Positions 6,687 through 9,409 of a stretch of DNA of 9,409 bases are shown here, one piece after another. The DNA is from an uncultured Collinsella sp. (lineage in GTDB: Bacteria; Actinomycetota; Coriobacteriia; Coriobacteriales; Coriobacteriaceae). The translations under genes were made by a program, and so were the position numbers. The notes beneath the pieces were generated by a model. It searched no databases. It was not told the DNA's origin and saw only the letters and a list, made by a program, of their open reading frames with translations. The DNA lies in assembly GCA_902495955.1 (NCBI GenBank), contig CABUZE010000023.1, positions 1 to 9,409 on the forward strand. The letters run 5' to 3'. How positions within the stretch are numbered: the first letter of the stretch is position 1; every line of letters begins with the position of its first letter.

Positions 6687-6726
6687 TACTCTCAATTTTG
6701 CACGTCGCGGGCGGGGGTACCTTTGC
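6680..6726 (-). repeat. Right arm of the long inverted repeat
   Basis: Reverse complement of 6511-6557 with eight mismatches, clustered in a GC-rich five-base segment (four of the eight), a three-base segment (two), and two single positions. Confidence 0.75.
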
Positions 6727-6728
6727 CC

Positions 6729-6744
6729 ACGGCAGGATATGGAA
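6729..6744. repeat. 16-bp direct repeat, copy outside the transaldolase gene
   Basis: ACGGCAGGATATGGAA is identical to 6885-6900, which encodes the last residues and part of the stop codon of the transaldolase gene. Similarity extends by CCGA after one mismatch on the right, and by CCC on the left with one inserted base in the gene copy. A 16-bp exact match 156 bp away is very unlikely by chance. Confidence 0.8.
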
Positions 6745-6780
6745 GCCGATTACCAACCTACCGGCAAGCTCGTGTCGGCA

Positions 6781-6852
6781 GCCCCGGCTTTTCCTTTGCC
6801 TAGCGCGACTCTCGCGAAGCGCGTGAGCGATAGGGAAAGGAAAGACCGGGGC
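6781..6852. repeat. 72-nt long imperfect hairpin downstream of the transaldolase gene
   Basis: The outer arms 6781-6806 and 6827-6852 pair at 22 of 26 positions (GCCCCGG...CCGGGGC ends). The inner part CTCTCGCG/CGCGTGAG continues the stem with one mismatch. There is no T-run on either side. An alternative shorter hairpin, GGGCGAACA (6849-6857) with TGTTCACCC (6875-6883), overlaps its right base and the stop codon. Confidence 0.75.
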
Positions 6853-6882
6853 GAACAACCCGCGACACAGCCAGTGTTCACC

Positions 6883-7587
6883 CTACGGCAGGATATGGAA
6901 CCCGAGCGAGGCGATATCCTTGGCAAAGCCGCGCACGGTGTCGAGCGAGACCTCGTACGGATCACGGCCGATGTTCTTGCGCTTGGCCAGGATGCTGTTG
7001 GGCACCGTGATGATCTGGCAACCGCAGGCCTCGGCCTGGTAAATGTTGATGAGCTCGCGCGTGGACGCCCACAGGACCTCGCAGTTGGGCTTGGCGGCGG
7101 CCTTCTTAACCGACTCCGTCACAAACGGAATGGGGTCGACGCCGGTATCGGCGATACGGCCGGCAAAGAGCGAGATGATGGACGGCGTCTCGGCGTCAAC
7201 GGCCTCGACCATCTCGTCGACCTGCTCGGGCGTAAAGATGGTGGTGACGTTGACCTTGATGCCATCGGCCGAAAGCTTGCGGACCAGCTCGGCGGTGGAC
7301 TCGCCCTTGGTAGTCACGCACGGAATCTTGACGTAGACGTTGTCGGCCCAGGTAGCGATCTCGCGAGCCTCGACCTCCATGGTCTCGACGTCATCGGCAA
7401 AGACCTCAAACGAGACGGACACATCGGTGATGTGGGTCAGGACCTCCTTGGCAAACGCGCGGTAGTCCGTCACGCCGCCCTTCTTCATAAGGGACGGGTT
7501 GGTCGTGAAACCCTGAACGTTGCCGTTCTCGTACATGTCGAGCATGCCCTCGAGATTTGCACCGTCAGCGAACACCTTGATTGCCAT
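6883..7587 (-). CDS. Transaldolase family protein (TalC/fructose-6-phosphate aldolase type)
   Basis: A 234-residue TIM-barrel aldolase, near the size of the small TalC/FSA class and well short of TalB. It shows FADGAN with Asp8 at the start, GFTTNPSLM at 26-34, VYVKIPC with the Schiff-base Lys87, KVNVTTIFTPEQ, SLFAGRIADTG and ASTRELINIYQAEACGCQIITVP. The reaction would be three-carbon dihydroxyacetone transfer in the non-oxidative pentose phosphate pathway, or direct fructose-6-phosphate cleavage; the sequence alone does not settle which. I chose the ATG at 7587 because AAAGGA lies 9 nt upstream and MAIKVFADGAN is a typical start; the ATG at 7611 lacks a ribosome site. The last codons and stop lie in a 16-bp sequence repeated 156 bp downstream. 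The transcript probably ends at 6597-6645. Upstream palindromes may carry a regulator. Confidence 0.92.
   Translation of the reverse strand: MAIKVFADGANLEGMLDMYENGNVQGFTTNPSLMKKGGVTDYRAFAKEVLTHITDVSVSFEVFADDVETMEVEAREIATWADNVYVKIPCVTTKGESTAELVRKLSADGIKVNVTTIFTPEQVDEMVEAVDAETPSIISLFAGRIADTGVDPIPFVTESVKKAAAKPNCEVLWASTRELINIYQAEACGCQIITVPNSILAKRKNIGRDPYEVSLDTVRGFAKDIASLGFHILP
6885..6900. repeat. 16-bp direct repeat, copy at the transaldolase gene 3' end
   Basis: Identical to 6729-6744. It spans the codons for the C-terminal FHILP and the first base of the stop codon. A gene-end location is where many integrases place att sites, but no integrase is visible here. Confidence 0.8.
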
Positions 7588-7617
7588 CTGCCTGATTCCT
7601 TTCGTTTGCATGCGGCC

Positions 7618-7650
7618 GATAAACTGCTAAACACTTTACCTATGTTTATC
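7618..7650. promoter_or_regulatory. Nested inverted repeats upstream of the transaldolase gene, possible operator
   Basis: GATAAAC (7618-7624) and GTTTATC (7644-7650) are exact complements. Partly inside them TAAACA (7628-7633) and TGTTTA (7643-7648) form a second palindrome with a 9-nt spacer. The block is 31-63 bp upstream of the transaldolase start on the minus strand, where promoter and operator are expected. No clear -35/-10 pair was identified. Confidence 0.4.
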
Positions 7651-7692
7651 AGGGCGTGAGCTGCGGGTTTTTATCTTCTCGGCGAACGGTAT

Positions 7693-7708
7693 AAACACCT
7701 CAGTGTTT
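7693..7708 (-). terminator. Possible weak terminator for the HAD phosphatase gene
   Basis: AAACAC (7693-7698) pairs with GTGTTT (7703-7708) around CTCA. On the minus strand it is followed only by a short TAT stretch. It lies about 72 bp after the HAD stop codon. The stem is short and AT-rich, so it may instead be one half of an operator. Confidence 0.25.
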
Positions 7709-7780
7709 GGATTGATAAATCGATTGAGCATGCAAAAGCAAAGAGTCGCAGTTTGAGCAAACGTCAGAACGCGGGATTCA

Positions 7781-8608
7781 TTAGATGAGGCCGAAATGCT
7801 GCATCGCTGTGACGGTGCCGTCGTGTGCGACATCGTCGGTCACGTAGTCGGCGACCGCCTTGACCTCGGGCATGGCGTTGCCCATGGCGACAGCCGTCTC
7901 GACCGCAGCGAGCATGCCCAGGTCGTTACCCGAATCGCCGAAGCCAAAGGTGCGCGCGTTGCCGGTGCGACCCAGGTATTCCAGCGCTCGCGCCACGCCC
8001 ACGCCCTTGTCGATGCCCTTGGGGCTCAGCTCGCGATTCTGACCACCGGTGTTGCACAGCTCAAACTCGCGATCGATAAAGCCATCATCGTTGGCTACGC
8101 GAGCCAGGTCGCTCGCGACGATGCCTACCTTGCCCACGCGCAGACGGCCGTCGACGCGCATTTCCTCGGTGCTGTGCACCACAGAAGTGCCGATCAGAGA
8201 CGACTGCTCAACGCCCGCGGGTTCCAGGGCAAAAGTAGCCACGTTGGTCTCGAAAAAGGCTTCAATCCCTGCCGCGACCATACGGCGAGCGAGCTCCGCA
8301 ACAATGTCTTCGTCAAAGCAGTCCTCATGCACCACGCGGCCCTCGACCTCGAGCGTGGCGCCTGCCATGGCAACGATGCCCGCGGGGTCGAGCGCACGCA
8401 AGCTGTCCGCGATGAGCCACAGGGGACGACCCGTGCAGATAAATGCCTGGTGTCCCGCGTCGCGCAGACGATGAAACGCCTCGACGACCGTCTGCGAGGG
8501 GTGAACCGCCGAAAAGTCCTTGTCGGTCATGTTGTCGGGATCGAACGACGTCAGCGTGCCGTCCACGTCAAAAAAGAGCACGGCGGAATCGGGGCACGCA
8601 TCAATCAT
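7781..8608 (-). CDS. Cof-type HAD-IIB family phosphatase
   Basis: The protein has 275 residues, normal for the Cof subfamily. Motif I is FFDVDGTLT with nucleophile Asp14 and acid/base Asp16. Motif II is FICTGRP with Thr59. Motif III is SPKGIDKG (Lys197 or Lys201). Motif IV is GFGDSGNDLGML with Asp225 and Asp229 for magnesium binding, followed by the typical AVAMGNAMPEVKAVADYVT tail. The region between motifs II and III (about 80-195) is the C2-type cap that sets substrate choice. Such enzymes remove phosphate from sugar phosphates, pyridoxal phosphate or nucleotides; the substrate is unknown. AAAGGA lies 6 nt before the ATG at 8608 and supports the start. The gene is divergent from the rRNA methyltransferase gene, with 75 bp between start codons. 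It lies upstream of the transaldolase on the same strand, 193 bp apart, so a shared transcript is possible but not obvious. Confidence 0.93.
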   Translation of the reverse strand: MIDACPDSAVLFFDVDGTLTSFDPDNMTDKDFSAVHPSQTVVEAFHRLRDAGHQAFICTGRPLWLIADSLRALDPAGIVAMAGATLEVEGRVVHEDCFDEDIVAELARRMVAAGIEAFFETNVATFALEPAGVEQSSLIGTSVVHSTEEMRVDGRLRVGKVGIVASDLARVANDDGFIDREFELCNTGGQNRELSPKGIDKGVGVARALEYLGRTGNARTFGFGDSGNDLGMLAAVETAVAMGNAMPEVKAVADYVTDDVAHDGTVTAMQHFGLI

Positions 8609-8650
8609 ATGGGTTCCTTTCGGGGGCGAGAGTAAACGAAGTATCCATCA

Positions 8651-8656
8651 TATAAT
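8651..8656 (+). promoter_or_regulatory. -10 element TATAAT for the rRNA methyltransferase gene
   Basis: A consensus TATAAT lies 27 bp before the ATG at 8684, giving a short leader of about 20 nt. No good -35 hexamer is seen 16-18 bp upstream. It sits within the 75-bp divergent region shared with the HAD gene. Confidence 0.45.
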
Positions 8657-8683
8657 GGAGCGACGCAACCAGAGAGGTCACCC

Positions 8684-9409
8684 ATGGAATTTTACGCAAG
8701 CTGCCCCGAGGGCTTTGAGTCCGCACTCGCCGATGAGCTTAAACGCCTCGGGCTTTCGCATGTTCGCCGGCTGAAGGGCCGCGCTACATTTGAGGGCGAG
8801 CTCGAAGAAGGCTACCGCGCCTGTCTGTGGTCGCGCCTAGCGAGCCGCGTGTTTGCGGTGCTCGGGCGCTTTGAGGCGCAGGATGCCGACGAGCTGTACG
8901 ATAGCGTTTACGACATCACCTGGGAGACCATCATCCGCCCCGGCGCCACCATCGCCATCACCGCCCGCGGCGTGACCGAGCAGCTGCGCAACACGCGCTT
9001 CTCGTCCCTGCGCGCCAAGGACGCGCTGTGCGACCGTCTGGCCGAGACCACGGGCCGTCGCGCCGATGTCGACGTTGCCGATCCCGACGTTCACCTGTTG
9101 CTTTCGCTGCGCCAGCGCCGCGCGAGCATCAGCCTGGATCTTTCGGGCGACCCGCTGTTCAAGCGCCTGCCGCCCGCGGCGACCCGTGCCGGCGAGGGCG
9201 CGCACGTGCTGCGCCCCGACTATGCCGCCCTGGTGCTGGCGCAGGTCGGCTGGACTGCACTGTGCGAGCGCGAGCTGACGGCCGATGATTACGAGAACGA
9301 AGCCCTGCCCACGCTGGTCGACGCCTCGTGCGCCGGCGGCGGCCTGCTGCTGGAGGCCGTGAACATTCTGACTGACCGCGCCCCGGGCGCCGCCCGCGAG
9401 CGCTGGGGC
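8684..9409 (+). CDS. rlmL: RlmL-type 23S rRNA guanine methyltransferase, 3' end outside window
   Basis: The frame is open for 242 codons to the window edge. The start ATG has AGAGAGG (8671-8677) 6 nt upstream. The N-terminus MEFYASCPEGFESALADELKRLG matches the RlmL ferredoxin-like start. A THUMP RNA-binding domain covers about residues 45-155, with RGVTEQLRNTRFSSLRAKDALCDRL and RRASISLDLSGDPLFKRLP. The methyltransferase part begins with HVLRPDYAALVLAQVGW, motif I (Asp213 onward) and the RlmL-characteristic TDRAPG...RWG. RlmL methylates N2 of G2445 in 23S rRNA during 50S assembly. Many bacteria carry it fused to RlmK, and the cut end hides whether that holds here. Motif I reads DASCAGGG instead of the usual DPxCGSGT, which is odd but may be a lineage variant. 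Confidence 0.85.
   Translation, partial: MEFYASCPEGFESALADELKRLGLSHVRRLKGRATFEGELEEGYRACLWSRLASRVFAVLGRFEAQDADELYDSVYDITWETIIRPGATIAITARGVTEQLRNTRFSSLRAKDALCDRLAETTGRRADVDVADPDVHLLLSLRQRRASISLDLSGDPLFKRLPPAATRAGEGAHVLRPDYAALVLAQVGWTALCERELTADDYENEALPTLVDASCAGGGLLLEAVNILTDRAPGAARERWG

Larger units (their letters stand above)
6511..6726. mobile_element. MITE-like unit with imperfect 47-bp terminal inverted repeats
   Basis: The left arm 6511-6557 and right arm 6680-6726 are reverse complements at 39 of 47 positions by hand alignment. Shared blocks include GGTACCCCC, CGACGTGCAAAAT and GAGTATTC. The 122-bp centre carries a 15-bp perfect hairpin (6601-6645) and a small nested hairpin (6652-6686). 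No protein is encoded. I did not find a clear target-site duplication. A non-autonomous element, a REP/BIME-type palindrome cluster, or two facing copies of a regulatory or repeat sequence would all fit. The inverted repeat is directly visible; mobility is an inference. Confidence 0.5.
6349..6882. other. About 530-bp structured non-coding region between two minus-strand genes
   Basis: I see no convincing gene here on either strand. Frames that stay open (for example minus 6478-6858) lack ribosome sites and recognisable domains and run through palindromes. From right to left, the direction of the transaldolase transcript, the region holds a 72-nt hairpin (6781-6852), a short direct copy of the transaldolase gene end (6729-6744), and a 216-bp inverted-repeat unit (6511-6726) with a terminator in its middle (6597-6645). 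Then comes the likely promoter/operator region of the zinc-ribbon gene (6349-6510). Confidence 0.7.

Noticed and set aside
6478..6858. Open frame of 126 codons on the minus strand in the intergenic region
   Set aside because: It runs through the 72-nt hairpin, the direct repeat, both inverted-repeat arms and the terminator. It has no domain; its GFHILP stretch comes from the repeat of the transaldolase gene end.
6679..7659. 326-codon plus-strand frame opposite the transaldolase gene
   Set aside because: It is an antisense shadow of a gene with clear catalytic motifs, a common effect of high-GC codon use.
1..9409. CRISPR array, tRNA or rRNA genes, transposase or phage genes
   Set aside because: No regularly spaced repeats, no cloverleaf with a recognisable T-loop, no rRNA-like stretch and no integrase or transposase motif were found on reading both strands.

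Overview
This window looks like chromosomal DNA from a high-GC Gram-positive gut actinobacterium, most likely Collinsella or a close relative in the Coriobacteriia. The basis is the strong preference for G/C-ending codons, AAGGAG-type ribosome binding sites, the style of the proteins, and a zinc-ribbon/membrane/DUF6273 protein of a kind common in gut Coriobacteriia and Clostridia. The genus is an inference from sequence style; no database was consulted.

Positions 1-3152, plus strand: a probable three-gene metabolic operon. It holds a short-chain dehydrogenase (5' end outside the window), a 12-helix MFS carrier of the oxalate/formate antiporter-like (OFA) type, and a Gfo/Idh/MocA NAD(P)-dependent oxidoreductase, closed by a strong intrinsic terminator. 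Two oxidoreductases around one carrier suggest uptake and stepwise oxidation or reduction of a polar substrate such as a sugar acid, polyol or cyclitol. The substrate cannot be read from the sequence. A perfect 13-bp palindrome without a T-run lies between the second and third genes.

Positions 3153-5486, plus strand: a stand-alone tex gene (S1-domain RNA-binding transcription accessory protein) followed by a very strong hairpin terminator.

Positions 5512-7587, minus strand: a zinc-ribbon membrane protein with an extracellular DUF6273 domain, and upstream of it a small transaldolase (TalC/FSA type). About 530 bp of non-coding DNA separate them, and this is the most unusual part of the window. 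It contains a roughly 216-bp unit with imperfect 47-bp inverted terminal repeats around a minus-strand intrinsic terminator, a separate 72-nt hairpin, and a 16-bp exact direct repeat that copies the 3' end of the transaldolase gene. It looks like a miniature mobile or palindromic element, or an integration or recombination footprint, placed in the transaldolase 3' UTR.

Positions 7588-9409: a gene-poor stretch with short inverted repeats that may be operators, then a Cof-type HAD phosphatase on the minus strand. A divergent rlmL-type 23S rRNA methyltransferase on the plus strand runs off the right edge. No tRNA, rRNA, CRISPR array, transposase or phage gene was seen.
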